In this document: piece after piece, positions 1-11,637 of the stretch
Layout: the number at the start of each line of letters is the position of its first letter
How positions within the stretch are numbered: position 1 is the first letter of the stretch
Assembly (NCBI GenBank): GCA_023376005.1
Contig: CM042138.1
Location: 93,551,046 to 93,615,045 of the forward strand
DNA length: 64,000 nucleotides
Direction of reading: 5' to 3'
From: Doryteuthis pealeii
Lineage: Eukaryota > Mollusca > Cephalopoda > Myopsida > Loliginidae
The notes under the pieces: model-generated
What the model was told of the DNA's origin: nothing
The model's input: the letters and a program-made list of their open reading frames with translations, nothing else
The model's database searches: none
Position numbers and translations under genes: made by a program

Positions 1-514
1 GCAGTTGGTAATTTTAAACAAGTTGTGAAAGCAACACCCCACGATAAAGTAGCTATATGTCCCCTTGCCACTTATCACACAAACCATCCGAGTAAGATGA
101 ACAAGACATGCTGGACACTACTTTAGGATTTAGGACAAACTCTTAAAATACATTTTTCTATGGAAACCAGCACACAGGCAAGCTAGTGTGGACATGTGAG
201 CAAAGACATACATTGACCAACTCTGAGCAGACACTGAATGCTGTACAGAGGACCTCCTAAGAGCAATGAATGATAGGGTAAGGTTGGCGAGAGATTGTAA
301 TAGATATCCATGATTAAAATCTTAATTACCTGTAATTAGAAATTAACTAAGTGAAACTTCCCTTGTTTTTTCTTTGGTCAAATGAAAATGTTTACTCCAG
401 TGTAAATAACTTATTGGAGAGTTTGGGAAAACGTTAAATTAATTAAATTATTTTATCATGTGATTTTTCCAACACTCTAAGCCGGGCTCAATGGGTGACC
501 CAACTGGTCACGTT

Positions 515-561
<47 letters not shown>

Positions 562-2255
562 TTGTGTGTGTATGTGTGTATGTTAATGTGTTTGAGCATG
601 CGTTTAACCAACACCTCCTACCTCCCTCTTGAGCAGAAGTGACATCAGGTCAATTTTTGAGCGATCAGGTTTTCTTTTTTCAAATCAGAAATCATAAAAT
701 TGATTTATAAAATATTTTCGCCCAAGGAATCAAAAAAATATCATTAAACCAGTTTTAAATTATTAATGATTTCTGATTTGCAAAATTTTAACTGGTGTTG
801 TAGCTTCGGTTCAAATTTGGGGGATTGTTTAACTTTAACATATTCCACAGCTGGACAAAATTCTAGAAACATTGAAGCTCAAAATTTTAACAAATTTTGG
901 TAAAATGTTGTAGCTTCGGTTCTGAGCAAAAACAAAAGTATCTTTTTGGTACAAATAATGTTCAATATAATTGAAATATTAATAGAAATAGATTTTATCT
1001 TTAAATGTTGACGATCCCATTTTTAACCGGAGGTTGTTGCAAGATGATAACGGCCGTACAACTAAAGAACACGAGTATTGGTATATAGATTCATAGATTA
1101 GAAGCCGTTTTAGTAATAAGGATTCATATTGGAATAAGTCAGTGAGAATAATATAAAAAAGAGTCCAAATAAATGACAAAAAATATCTTTGTTTATTTCA
1201 CTATCATACATTCCAAAAATCGGGTCATAAAAATATCAACAAATGCGAAAATCGAAAATTCACATAAATGTTCCATGATCTGAAAATAGATAAGATAAAA
1301 AAACAGCAATTATTTAATCGTTAATATTCAATATTTGATGTTCAATATATAATAGACTAGAATCGGCTACCCAGCGTTGCCTGAGTATGTTGTATAGCCG
1401 ACTATTTGACTTCAATAAAACCACAGACACGCGTATATAAAAATATGACCCGTCTTTATTTTCGTCGGTGTGTGGGTGGTGAGGGGCGACAAGTGTTCAC
1501 AATGAAAATGCCCGGGTGGTTGACGGGAGAAGAGGTTACATTCTCGGCTGCTGCTGGGGACTCACTTTACACCCTTCATCCGCGGCCTTTATATACAATA
1601 AATATGCCCACGCATTTTTATCTTTTGATCTGATAACGGACATCTATATTTCTTTATATTTCTCTCCGCCTCCTCACCGGAAGATTCCACTTCTGTTTTC
1701 CTTTTTTATTTTTATCTATTTCTTCATCTTCTCCCTGCTTCTTGACCGGAAGACCTCTCTTCCGTTCTCCCTTTTTTTTAAATATATATTTTATCTTTCT
1801 CTTTGTCTTTTTGCCGGAAGCTTCCTCTTCTGTTGCACGATAATGCAACAAGTAGAAGAATATAATAAAAAGTTAGTCTCGCAGATCCATTGATTGTTTT
1901 TGGTCTTACATAATTGATTTATGTTTTACTCACGAACGCAACTAATGACTTTCCCTTTTCTGACAATTCGAATCCTAATTTTTTAATATCTTTCCATGTT
2001 TATAAATAAAATCTCCATTATTTTGTACAAAAAAACAAGCAGAGTGATAGTGAATGTGTGTATATATTTACATTGTGGTTAATTGTTTTATTTTCATAGT
2101 TTTATCCGGACAACATACTCACATACATACATAAGTAAACACAAATGACCATTATATATGTATAAATATATAAAAAAGATTACATGCGCTTAGTGATGTA
2201 CACATACATATATACACAGACACACAGAACCTTAACGCACGCTTCCTTAACACCA

Positions 2256-2307
<52 letters not shown>

Positions 2308-2340
2308 AAGTTAAGAGTAAGGAAATGAATCCGACGGTAT
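1..2340. other. Left-end non-coding region
   Basis: (AT)n at 522-559 and 2261-2305; R3-like sequence about 1010-1140; a dispersed repeat 1150-1400 shared with 41400-41660; a GC-richer patch 1410-1610. No supported gene. Confidence 0.5.
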
Positions 2341-2345
2341 ATGTA

Positions 2346-2562
2346 TAGATAAAAGAATATGAAAACACAGAATGCTGTTAAAATGAAAATATTTTATATC
2401 ATATTCATAGCTAATATTGAACAATATTTCGATTTTCCGGATTAAAAACAAGCTCTGATGATGATTTTTATAAATCGAAATATTGTTCAATATTAGCTAT
2501 GAATATGATGTAAAATATTTTCATTTTAACAGCATTCTGTGTTTCCATATCCTTTTATCTAT

Positions 2563-2564
<2 letters not shown>
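2346..2564. repeat. Inverted repeat with ~92-nt arms
   Basis: Arms about 2346-2437 and 2470-2564, sharing CAGAATGCTGTTAAAATGAAAATATTTTA and AATATTGTTCAATATTAG. Bounded by (AT)n on both sides. The spacer and right arm hold a hammerhead motif. Confidence 0.75.
2450..2498 (+). ncRNA. Hammerhead ribozyme motif
   Basis: AGCT, CTGATGA (2455-2461), stem II GATTT/AAATC, GAAA (2477-2480), stem III TATTG/CAATA, then AGCT pairing back to form stem I. The last T of AGCT and the C of CTGATGA meet as in natural hammerheads. The left arm lacks the CTGATGA half, so only this strand has a full core. Confidence 0.65.
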
Positions 2565-2635
<71 letters not shown>

Positions 2636-2788
2636 CTTTTAGCTATTTTCAACCGACAGTATATTTGGGAGAATATGGGCTTTTTAATTTTAGTCAGACC
2701 TAATTTTTGAAAGTTAATTCATTTATGTTTAATTAGGCGGGATTTAAACTACTTAAATGTGAGGCTAAACAAATCGAGAAAAATCAAT

Positions 2789-2830
2789 CTCTGAATATAT
2801 ATTTCGACCTATTAGGTCTCATCAGCAGAG
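2789..2830 (-). ncRNA. Hammerhead ribozyme motif, mirror copy
   Basis: Reverse complement of the motif at 2835-2876 in the other arm of the palindrome, with the same CTGATGA and GAAA core and CTCTG/CAGAG stem I. Confidence 0.62.
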
Positions 2831-2834
2831 TGAA

Positions 2835-2876
2835 CTCTGCTGATGAGACCTAATAGGTCGAAATATATATTCAGAG
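2835..2876 (+). ncRNA. Hammerhead ribozyme motif, Penelope type
   Basis: CTCTG (stem I), CTGATGA core (2840-2846), GACC...GGTC hairpin (stem II), GAAA (2860-2863), a minimal AT stem III, then CAGAG closing stem I. Cleavage would fall after ATT at 2871. All invariant core bases are present. Short stem III is typical of Penelope-like element hammerheads. Activity is inferred. Confidence 0.65.
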
Positions 2877-3009
2877 ATTGATTTTTCTCGATTTGTTTAG
2901 CCTCACATTTAAGTAGTTTAAATCCCGCCTAATTAAACATAAATGAATTAACTTTCAAAAATTAGGTTTGACTAAAATTAAAAAGCACATATATATATAT
3001 ATCTATATA

Positions 3010-3047
<38 letters not shown>

Positions 3048-3289
3048 ATGAATTTGATGATAAATAAACATGCCATATGCATTCTTTAATACAATAACGT
3101 GATTTTCAAGTAAAAATATGTTAAAATACATGGGAAAACCCAAAGCTAAGATGTACAAAATATTCAGAAATCACAGAAATGTAAATTATGTTTATATCAT
3201 TTTAAAGTTTCAACACGAATCAATTTTTCTACCTAATCACCAATTCGATTGATTCATTTTTGTAGATGCTTTGGTAAGGTTTTTTTCCC

Positions 3290-3560
3290 ATGTCATACCG
3301 GCTTGTTATTGAAGAAGCCTTGAACATCGTTGTCGTTGCAAACTCCATATACCACTTGTGGACATTTATGAAATCCATGCACGACTCGATTAATTTCAAT
3401 TGTTATGTCTTTTGCGTAAAAAGACGAAAAACCGCGCAAACTTCCCACTTGCGTCAATCGGAAGTTCTATCAGAAACGACTGCCTAACCAAAACTGAATG
3501 TAGCAGCGAGGCGAGTACAGGGACAGGCGCTAGTAAATACACAACACACACAATAGTGCT
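3290..3560 (+). repeat. Dispersed repeat shared with 42130-42800
   Basis: GAAGCCTTGAACATCGTTGTCG and the CACTTGTGGACATTTATGA-ATCCATGCA region match 42630-42770 in reverse complement. Lies beyond the 3' end of gene 1. Confidence 0.5.
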
Positions 3561-3785
3561 ATCAATAGCCGGACAAATAGTTTCCCTGCACCCCGAGTGC
3601 TTTGGGGACCTTACTTTTGGGATTATCCTTTTATATTTACTGGTGAGAGTATTATTAATTATTGCATGTTCAGGAATAAGTATTGATTCTATGAGTACTA
3701 AAAAAATGTATATGAAATATGTTTACCTGATAGAGACGTTATTCTTGTACTTTGTACAAATTGCTTTGAAATCATAACCCAATAC

Positions 3786-5182
3786 TCAGTGTGTTACTGT
3801 ATGATGAGATGTGGTACTGAGGGGCAATGGGACACCATATCCTCCGAGAAGACCATGTCCTCCAAATGCTCCATGTGACACAGTACTGACAGAAGATCCA
3901 ACGGGATGGTAACCACCAAATCCTCCGACAACACCTCCAAGACCATATCCTCCAAGACCATATCCCCCAAGACCATATCCTCCAAGACCATATCCTCCAA
4001 AACCTACTGGAGCGTGAACTCCATGTGAGACAGTACTGATAGATGATCCAGCTGGGTGATAGGCACCAAATCCTCCGACAAGACCTCCAAGACCATATCC
4101 TCCATATGCTCCTAGGGCGGGAGCTCCATGTGAGACAGTACTGACACTATGTCCTCCGACGATACCCCCAAGGCCATATCCTCCATATCCTCCTAGAGCG
4201 GGAAGTCCATGTGAAACAGTACTGACGGAAGCTCCAGTTGGGTGATAGACACTATGTCCTCCTACAATACCTCCGAGGCCATATCCTCCATATCCTCCTA
4301 GAGCGGGAACTCCATGAGAGACAGTACTGACGGAAGTTCCAGTTGGGTGGTAGACACTATGTCCTCCAACAATACCTCCAAAGCCATATCCTCCGTATGC
4401 TCCAAGGGCGGGAACTCCATGAGACACAGTACTAAGTGTAGCTCCTCCGTGAATTACAGGAGCGTGAACACCATGTGACACGGTACTAACGGAAGCTCCG
4501 ACAGGAGCGTGTACGCCATATCCAAGTCCATAACCACCCCATCCACCAAGACCCCAACCTACAGAATGTGGTACACTGTGGGTTGTGTGGCTAACAGATG
4601 TTGCTGCTGGGAAGTGTGCACCATATCCTCCATAGAAACCTCCAAGACCAATACCTCCGTAAGGTACTGCGGGGTGAATACCATGGGCGACAGTGCTTAC
4701 GGCATGACCAGCACCCCAGCCACCATAAATAGGGGCATGAGGGATAGTATGTGTAACATGGCTAACAGCTGGTTTGGGATAGACGACTCGGCGTGTTGCA
4801 ACTGATGGATGTCCAATACTATATCCATGATAACGGACTGGGGATTGGGATACTTGTGCCCCATGGCCTCTGTAAATTCCTCCGAAAGCCCAACCAACGG
4901 GAGGAAGAGCGGTTCTTGACACGTGTGTAAGGGGTGAATGTTGAGCATAACCTCCCCATCCAGAGAATCCTAGCGGGGCGTGAGCTGTGTGAGAAACATG
5001 ACTGACTGAGGAAGACATGGGATAATGAAGACCATAACTTCCTAAACCACCTAAACCATGACCCCATCCACCAAGACCGTAGCCCCACCCACCATATCCG
5101 GGATAATGGTAACCATGTGAAACAGTGCTGACAGATTTTCCGATAAGAGGGGAAGGTTGACTGCCAAGTCCGACCCAGGAGC
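3786..5182 (-). CDS. Suckerin-like gene 1, exon 4 (all modular repeats, stop)
   Basis: The acceptor TTTTGCAG ends at 5183 and the open frame runs to TGA at 3788-3786. The N-terminal third is non-repetitive and conserved with gene 2 (for example WAFGGIYRGHGAQVSQSP and VATRRVVYPKPAVSHVTHT). The rest is about eight [S/T]VSHG units, each followed by GGYGGYGLGG[I/L]VGG and a YHPTG linker, ending in TTSHHTVTH. The ORF continues upstream of its first internal Met at 5018 to the splice acceptor, so that Met is not the start. No AATAAA follows within about 300 nt; a TATAAA variant lies near 3632-3637. Antisense and frame-shifted ORFs over this exon are by-products of the GY-rich codons. Confidence 0.85.
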
Positions 5183-7688
5183 CTGCAAAAGAAAAGACAT
5201 TTTACTCTTTTAAATGTACTAGCAAATATATGCACCCTCCGGGTGCAAGTATTTAAGTTTTAATATAATAAACTATCATATTAAATTAGAAAGGCTAATG
5301 AAACTGAATAAGAATGCAGATAACAAATTTGGAACAGAGGGGGTATGATTGAAAAATAGAACAACTTTGAAAGTAACTCTTCCATCATTTTCCATTACTC
5401 CCCTCTTTCATTGGTAAATTTTCCTAATTTAACTATTTAGTTAAAATAGGAAGTAAAGAATAATATTAGTTATTTTTTCTTGTTAATGGATTTCTTTTAA
5501 GATTTATCCCCGATATTTTTGCTCATATTCATTAAGATAAAACCAAACAATTAGAAATCAATAATACTAAGCATATATTTATTAAAATCCAATTTTTAAG
5601 ATCAATATGCAAATCAGCCTTTCCATTCACACTATAATCTGCTATTTTGTTGAATATATAAATACAATTGCATGTTCTGTCTATGTAGATATGGCCAACA
5701 GTCTTAAGGATGTAAAACAGTTTTATTAATAATTGAGGTTTAAATAAAAAATAAAATCATGGAGAATGTGATGTAAATAACGAGGGGAATTGTGATTTGT
5801 ATAGTAATATAGTTTCGGTTACAGACAGAAAAACACACAATCTCCATTATAATAAGATTTCAAAGTCGGTAAAAAAATTATTTTCAAGGTGCTTTTGTTG
5901 TTTTTTTTATTGGTTATTGCAGAAAGGAATTCAGTTTATTTTCTAAAAGTATCTATTATTCTGCTTTTATTGTTATTTACTAAGCTTAGATGAAGTATGC
6001 AGTGAGAAAATCTGAAACAAGAAACACATTTAACAGTTATACTCATAGTATTTCATTCTATTCAGTCCCAGAATTTGCTATTGCAAAATTAACAAAAATA
6101 TGTATTTTTAAGAAAGCAAATAAAATTGGAATCTGCAGTACAGAAACATTTTTAACAACATCAGAAAGACTACTACTTAAATACACAATATTTGATGACT
6201 TAGACATTTTTAATTCATAAATTTGAATTTTATTTGTATAAGATACATTGCGATAAAATTATTTTTACTGAAATGTTTGGTTATTTTCTGTCATATATTG
6301 CTTTTCTATGGACATTCGTATTTCTAGCGCTGTGTATATTATATTTAAACTCGTAAAAGTACGCCCCCCTCCCCACTGGACTGAAAAATAATTACTTGGA
6401 AATAAATTTGGGAATAATCAAAATTAATAGCAGAATCTAGCAGAATTCACCCAAGCAACAGAAATGATTGTTTGTACGGAAAGTAAGGACCTATGTACTT
6501 CAAATTCTCTTTTAATTAAATGGCAGCAAAAAAAATATCGATGAACTATTAAAATATAAGCTTAAATATATATTCAATACTTAAATGCAGCAATCAATTT
6601 TAGAGTTCTTCCGTAGTATATTGTTGCTTATCACAGTATACAGCAAGTATGCCTCACAAAAAGAAATCTCCACCAACAGAGGACCAGATTGCAATAAAAA
6701 AAGTGAAAGCTGAAGTTTTGCAATAAGTTCCAAATAGACTAGAATATATCATTAGTTTGATGAAACTGTTAATTGTTCGAAATTATTGTTCAAGTTTAAT
6801 AAATATTTGATATGTACTCAATGCATGAAGTCTTTTTGTTGGGTCGACGTACCACTCCGGAGCCCAATGAATAACGAAAACAAAAACATCTTCGGCATAA
6901 AATAACCCAAGTTTTCACATGCCGTAAAATCCAACCAACCAGACGGAAAAAAGATATATATAAACAATAAGTAAAGTTGGTGGAGTTGCCTATTGTCGGT
7001 ATCAGCCGGATACTAAAAAAGAGAGTCTATCCTCTTTTCATTGTTTTTACTGTGGTGGAGCGCAACACTTGTCGACAGCGTCCAACTTTACCGCATAGAT
7101 CAGATTACCTAATCTGTGCTACTCCTGAGCTGAGTTGTCGGGGACCGGTATCGAAGTAGAAACTTTCCGATTTCTAGGCGGGAGCTCTACCAACTGAGAC
7201 CAAAGTATATAAAAACAAGATTTTGGTTGATATTCCGTGAAAATAAAAAATAAATAAATAAAGCAGTTTAAATATTATAATTACTTACCATTGAAAACTG
7301 CATTTGCAGAACTGCTGATTCCAAGCACTAAAATAAAATAAAAACATCAATTAAATATTAGAAAAACTATTTCCCCCCCCCAAAAAAAAATAATGATACT
7401 AGTAGGGGTACACGGTGATGATAGGGTACTTCTACTAGTAACAATAGCAAGAATATGCGCTCTGCTGGTGTATTTAAGTGTTAATGTGATGAAATATATT
7501 GAATTAGAAATACAAACAAAATTAAATATGAACACATATAACAAGTTTACTCTTATTTTAATTATATTTTAATTGGTTTCTATATAGAAATCATTCATAT
7601 GATTGATACGTTGGAGAATAAAACAGTAATATATTAAAGATCAATAACACCAAGTAATCACTTATTAAACCTAGTTTTGTTTAAACCA

Positions 7689-7744
<56 letters not shown>

Positions 7745-8123
7745 TCTACTAACGTATTGAGTACGTTATATTTGTTATAAGTAAGTAAAGTCGACGGGGG
7801 GCCTAGAGTAGGTATCAGCCAGTCAGCGAGGGAGTCTATCCCCTTTTCAATAGCGCTAGACCAAGGAGATTGTGTTAGCATCTGGGGTGGAGCGCCACAC
7901 CTACCATCAGCTCCTTACTATACCGCATATATCCCTGTGCTACTCATACGCTGAGTTGACGAGGACCGGTATCGAACTAGGAACCTTGTGGTTTCTAGCC
8001 GAACGCTCTACCGACTGAGCTAATCCGACCCATATTTGTTATATCGCCGCCTTATCATCTTGAAACTTGAATCAACTAACCACTGTGACCATTTTCACCG
8101 GTAAGTCACTTTTTCCACAAATA

Positions 8124-8185
<62 letters not shown>

Positions 8186-8462
8186 AAAATTTGAAAAAAC
8201 AAGTGTTCCGAAAATGGGATGAATTTAATAATCGATGTTTAAAACATTTCGGTTACATTGAACCTTCATCAGGATGTCTCTTGGGGTGAAGAAAATGATG
8301 GATGTTTTTATATGTGACAGGAGATGAAAATCTTTTTAATTATGTGAAGGTTCAATGTAACCGAAATGTTTTAAACATCGATTATTAAATTCATCCCATT
8401 TTCGGAACACTTGTTTTTTCAAATTTTCTTTATATTGTCGGATTTAATTTCCATACTTACTC

Positions 8463-8537
<75 letters not shown>

Positions 8538-9196
8538 ATAGGAGATCTTGCGTGATTCATTACTCTGCTGGTTACTGTTTACTCTGCTTGACGCTGACTC
8601 GTTGCTGCTAACTGGTTACTTGTTTCATTTTTTTTTTTTTTTTGTTGGCTGATTCTTCTATCTTCCGAGCTGAGCTTTGCTTGTTTTTAATAATTAATTA
8701 ACAAAATTTTGTTTTTACTCGATCAAGTTTTATTTTCTTCTAGCTCATATTTGATTCTTTTCCCCGCGGGGATGAGAAGGCCTCAGAAGAGACGACAATC
8801 ACGTCTACCTCCTTCAAATACAATAGTATAAAGCATTACCACATTCCCAGTGCCAAAATGGATCCCTTTGAATATTGTCTCTTAAAAGCCTGACATAATT
8901 GCGAAGAATTTCGACTTTAGTTCTAATATTTGGCTTACTCCAGTATTATTATCTATATATAATAGACAACCTACAATTATGTAATACCCTAAGAGACCGT
9001 GTCATCGTGCGAGAACCGTCGAAATTTCTCGAAAAAGGAAATCTTGAATCGAAAAGAATCTAATGCTTACGGCGAAAAGACTAACCTTCGATTTGTATTC
9101 AACTGAAATCAGATAAAAACAATAGCTGGTAGCAATGTAACAAGAATTTTGTGACCCAGTAAGCATGGCTCCCATGATATACTAATATTATAGACC

Positions 9197-9283
<87 letters not shown>

Positions 9284-10087
9284 CTTTCATTCCCTTTCTC
9301 TTTTTCTAATTTCACCCATCTATACATATATAAAGGGCAGTTGTGTGTATGTGTATGTCCGGAGGAACTTCGAAAATAAAACAATTTACGACAAAGTAAA
9401 TATATATACACATTCATTATAACCAGATCTTGGTTTTTGAGCAAAAATAATGAAGGTTTGATTTATATTAATGAAGATAATTAAAACATGATATTTAAAT
9501 GATAACAGCATTGAATTTTTTTTATTTGATATTTTATAGATTTTTTTTCTTTTCAGAGCAGTTGGATCAATGCAAATTTTTTTTACATTGGGATTTTGAT
9601 GGGACATCCTGTGAGGATCCATCTCATGATTCATTCTCACCTTTTACTCTCTTTACTTCACTCTTCCCCGCTCTTTCACTCTCTCTTCTTTTTATTTGTT
9701 TTACTCACTTTCTCCTTTTCCCCCACCCTTTCACATCATTTCTTCTCTTTGTTTCTCATTTCCCGTTCTTTCAGTCTCTTGTCACTCCTTTCACTCTCTT
9801 CACCCCCCCCCGCCTTTCATCCTCCTTCTCGTCTTTTCTTCTCTTTCACTCTCTTTTATCTCATTTTCACCACCTTCACCACCTTTAGCCTCTTTGTCTT
9901 CGTTTCTCCCCTTTCACTTTCTTACTCTTTTTTCCTCTCATATTACTCTATTTGTCTTACTTTCTCTCTTTTTTCTTTCTTTCACTCTCTTCCCCCACCT
10001 TTCATTCTCTTTCTCTTCTTTTCTCTCCTTTCACTCTCTTTTTCTTCTTATCTCTCATCACACTCTATTTCTCTTCTTCCCCCCCTA

Positions 10088-10169
<82 letters not shown>

Positions 10170-10324
10170 CTCTTTTCTATCCTCTTGTTGCTCCTAGATA
10201 TAAATTCATATATTCGAGAGAATTGATATTCCATAAATAATCAGGCAGTGAATTTTTAAAATGAAATTCTTTAATTAAATACCAACTCACCGATTAAGGC
10301 CACCGCTAGTTGCATGGCTCCCAT
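3786..10324 (-). CDS. Suckerin-like protein, gene 1 (joined CDS, 3 coding exons)
   Basis: Joined coding sequence 10324-10291, 7327-7289 and 5182-3786 (34 + 39 + 1397 nt = 490 codons, 489 residues). All junctions are GT-AG, and both introns interrupt a codon after its first base. The precursor starts MGAMQLAVALIVLGISSSANA, a clear secretion signal, so the product is extracellular. The mature part is rich in Gly, Tyr, Ser and His, with no Cys noticed. Blocks such as STVSHGVHAPV and SVSHTTHSVPH alternate with GYGGYGLGG blocks. This matches the two-module plan of suckerins (Ser/Thr/His beta-sheet segments between Gly/Tyr-rich loops), the structural proteins of decapodiform sucker ring teeth. Another secreted GY-rich cuticle or shell-type protein is the main alternative. 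The second Met at residue 4 could also start, but the first is conserved in the paralogue at 43375-47927. Confidence 0.82.
5219..5857 (-). mobile_element. Non-autonomous Helitron, complete, in gene 1 intron
   Basis: On the minus strand it begins TCTTATTATAATGGAGATTG (5857) and ends CTAG (5219). It lies between A and T, as Helitrons do. A GC hairpin GCACCCGGAGGGTGC lies 11 nt before the CTAG end. No coding capacity in 639 bp. Confidence 0.8.
6970..7192 (-). mobile_element. SINE A, diverged, minus strand
   Basis: Minus strand GGTCTCAGTTGGTAGAGCTC head and recognisable body, just inside the gene 1 intron next to exon 3. A head-only fragment of the family also lies at about 10740-10800. Confidence 0.65.
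7289..7327 (-). CDS. Suckerin-like gene 1, exon 3 (end of signal peptide)
   Basis: A 39-nt exon between TTTTAG (acceptor, ends 7328) and GTAAGTAA (donor, starts 7288). With the split codon it encodes VLGISSSANAVFN. The ANA segment is a likely signal-peptidase site. Exon size, phase and sequence match gene 2 exon 3 (46501-46539). Confidence 0.85.
7446..7690 (-). mobile_element. Partial Helitron 3' part
   Basis: GCAAGAATATGCGCTCTGCTGGTGTATTTAAG and CTATATAGAAATCATTCATATGATTGATACGTTGGAGAATAAAACA match the 3' half of 19368-19886 in reverse complement. It is cut off by an (AT)n tract. Confidence 0.55.
7783..8032 (-). mobile_element. SINE A (tRNA-headed), minus strand
   Basis: Reads GGTCGGATTAGCTCAGTCGG on the minus strand from 8032, with the common body to 7783. 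Confidence 0.72.
8179..8435. repeat. Inverted repeat with ~89-nt arms
   Basis: Arms about 8179-8267 and 8347-8435 around an 80-nt spacer, with an (AT)n tract before it and another shortly after it. Same layout as 2346-2564. Confidence 0.75.
8229..8280 (-). ncRNA. Hammerhead ribozyme motif
   Basis: Minus strand: ATC, CTGATGA (8272-8266), stem II GGTT/AACC, GAAA (8250-8247), stem III ATGTTT/AAACAT, cleavage triplet ATC, then GAT closing stem I. All core bases are present. The facing arm lacks CTGATGA. Confidence 0.65.
9200..10170 (+). repeat. (CT)n tracts and pyrimidine-rich block
   Basis: (CT)n at about 9200-9275 and 10085-10168, with C/T-rich sequence from 9650. All ORFs here are artefacts. 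Confidence 0.8.
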
Positions 10325-10344
10325 ATTGTCCCCGTTATTTAGAC
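10291..10344 (-). CDS. Suckerin-like gene 1, exon 2 (5' UTR end, ATG, signal peptide)
   Basis: The acceptor TTCCTGGCAG ends at 10345. There are 20 nt of 5' UTR, ATG at 10324-10322, and the donor GTGAGTTGG starting at 10290. Coding part: MGAMQLAVALI plus one base of the next codon. The same exon, with one extra Ile codon, occurs in gene 2 at 47891-47947. Confidence 0.83.
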
Positions 10345-11637
10345 CTGCCAGGAAAATGAAAATAATTATATAATGTACTGTTCATTTAAACAAAGTTTTA
10401 AATATTTATATCATTAGCATTATTCAATATACACTGGAATATATAGTCTGATTGCTTATTAAAAGTTTCGAAAAGTAAATTTAATATATATTATGTACAA
10501 TGTAAATTTAATATATATGGTGTACAATGCAAAAATGAAATGTTTCAACATGTATTTATTAGATTGTGTACAAGACAAAATTAAATATTTATATTTTGTT
10601 TTTGTTTCGGTTTCATCACAGACTCAATTTCAAGCAATTTATCTTGAATCTTTTCAAACTTGTCTGACTGTACTCACGACAGTAGGTCTTGTTAAAAACC
10701 TCCTTTTAAAGAATAAACGTTTCTCTTAAAGCTCGTCAGTAAAGTTATGTCGAACCCGGAATCTTGCGATTCCGAGATGGATGCTCTGCCGATTGAGACA
10801 TTTAAATGTTTATCTTTTCAGGAATAATATTTTTATTTGGCGTAATAAATTGGAAACTTTAACTGTTTTAGTGAACTTATTAAAATAAGCGTATCTGATG
10901 CTCGCTCGTATCACACATTTTATCTCTCAACACAGAGTAAAACATCAACCGGGTGACAGCTCATAACTCAGAAAACTTCTAAGTTGGGGTACTCATTAGT
11001 CAAGGTACCACTGTAAACGTGTCCTGGATATGATGTTAAACTGTTCTGGGGAGTGGGAGTGCCTCTTCACTACCATTACTCCCAGGTCCACTCTGACACT
11101 GAGTGGTAGTACCTGTTAGGGTCCCATCTATGGTTAAATAGACAAATCTATTTTTTTAAATGTGTTTACAAAAATTGAGTTTAAAAAAAGAAAGTTCAAT
11201 ACCCATCAAGAATCAATAAAATAAAATGTATTCGGCATAAAATAATCCAACAAGGGTTGACATGCCGTAAAATCCAACCAACCAAACATTGTACATCTAA
11301 ATTCATAATGATTTAAATTCAGTAATAAAAGTTTTTTTTTTTTTTTTTTTCATAAAACTTTTTCATTAATATTGAAACATCAACATCTATTCCGAATCTT
11401 CGCGATTATTTCAATAATGTTTGGATATTTGATTATTTCATTAATGGTTGCATAAATGTTGTCAGGTTTCATTATTAAATATTTCTGGCATTAAATGTTT
11501 TATCTTTATTTCATACAAAGATAAGTAATTTTATCTTTTTAATTAACTGCAAAATTTTCGCCTTACAATTTTTTGAGTTGTGTTATAATTCTACATATTG
11601 TGCTTTTGAATAATTTTTTTCGCTTACATACAAGAGT

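Larger units (their letters stand above)
2679..2986. repeat. Near-perfect palindrome, 153-nt arms
   Basis: Left arm 2679-2831 and right arm 2834-2986 are reverse complements with only a few differences and a 2-nt centre. (AT)n tracts lie on both sides (2570-2628 and 2989-3045). Each arm carries a hammerhead-type ribozyme motif. Confidence 0.85.
5183..7288 (-). other. Gene 1 intron between exons 3 and 4
   Basis: Holds a complete Helitron (5219-5857) ending 36 nt from exon 4, an AT-rich stretch with nothing recognised (about 5860-6830), an R1 repeat fragment (about 6838-6935) and a tRNA-headed SINE on the minus strand (about 6970-7192). The SINE stops about 97 nt from exon 3. Confidence 0.7.
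7328..10290 (-). other. Gene 1 intron between exons 2 and 3
   Basis: Contains a partial Helitron 3' end (about 7446-7690), (AT)n tracts at 7691-7741, 8128-8182 and 8464-8533, a minus-strand SINE (7783-8032), a hairpin with a hammerhead motif (8179-8435), a (CT)n tract (about 9200-9275) and a pyrimidine-rich block with (CT)n (about 9650-10170). Positions 8540-9180 show nothing recognisable. The ORFs over the CT tracts are low-complexity artefacts. Confidence 0.7.

Noticed and set aside
4509..4805. Plus-strand ORF opposite gene 1 exon 4 (and 44754-44984 opposite gene 2)
   Set aside because: Antisense to a strongly supported coding exon; the composition follows from the other strand.
9596..10240. 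214-residue Ser/Leu/Phe-rich ORF
   Set aside because: CT-rich low-complexity sequence and (CT)n; no domain or exon signals.
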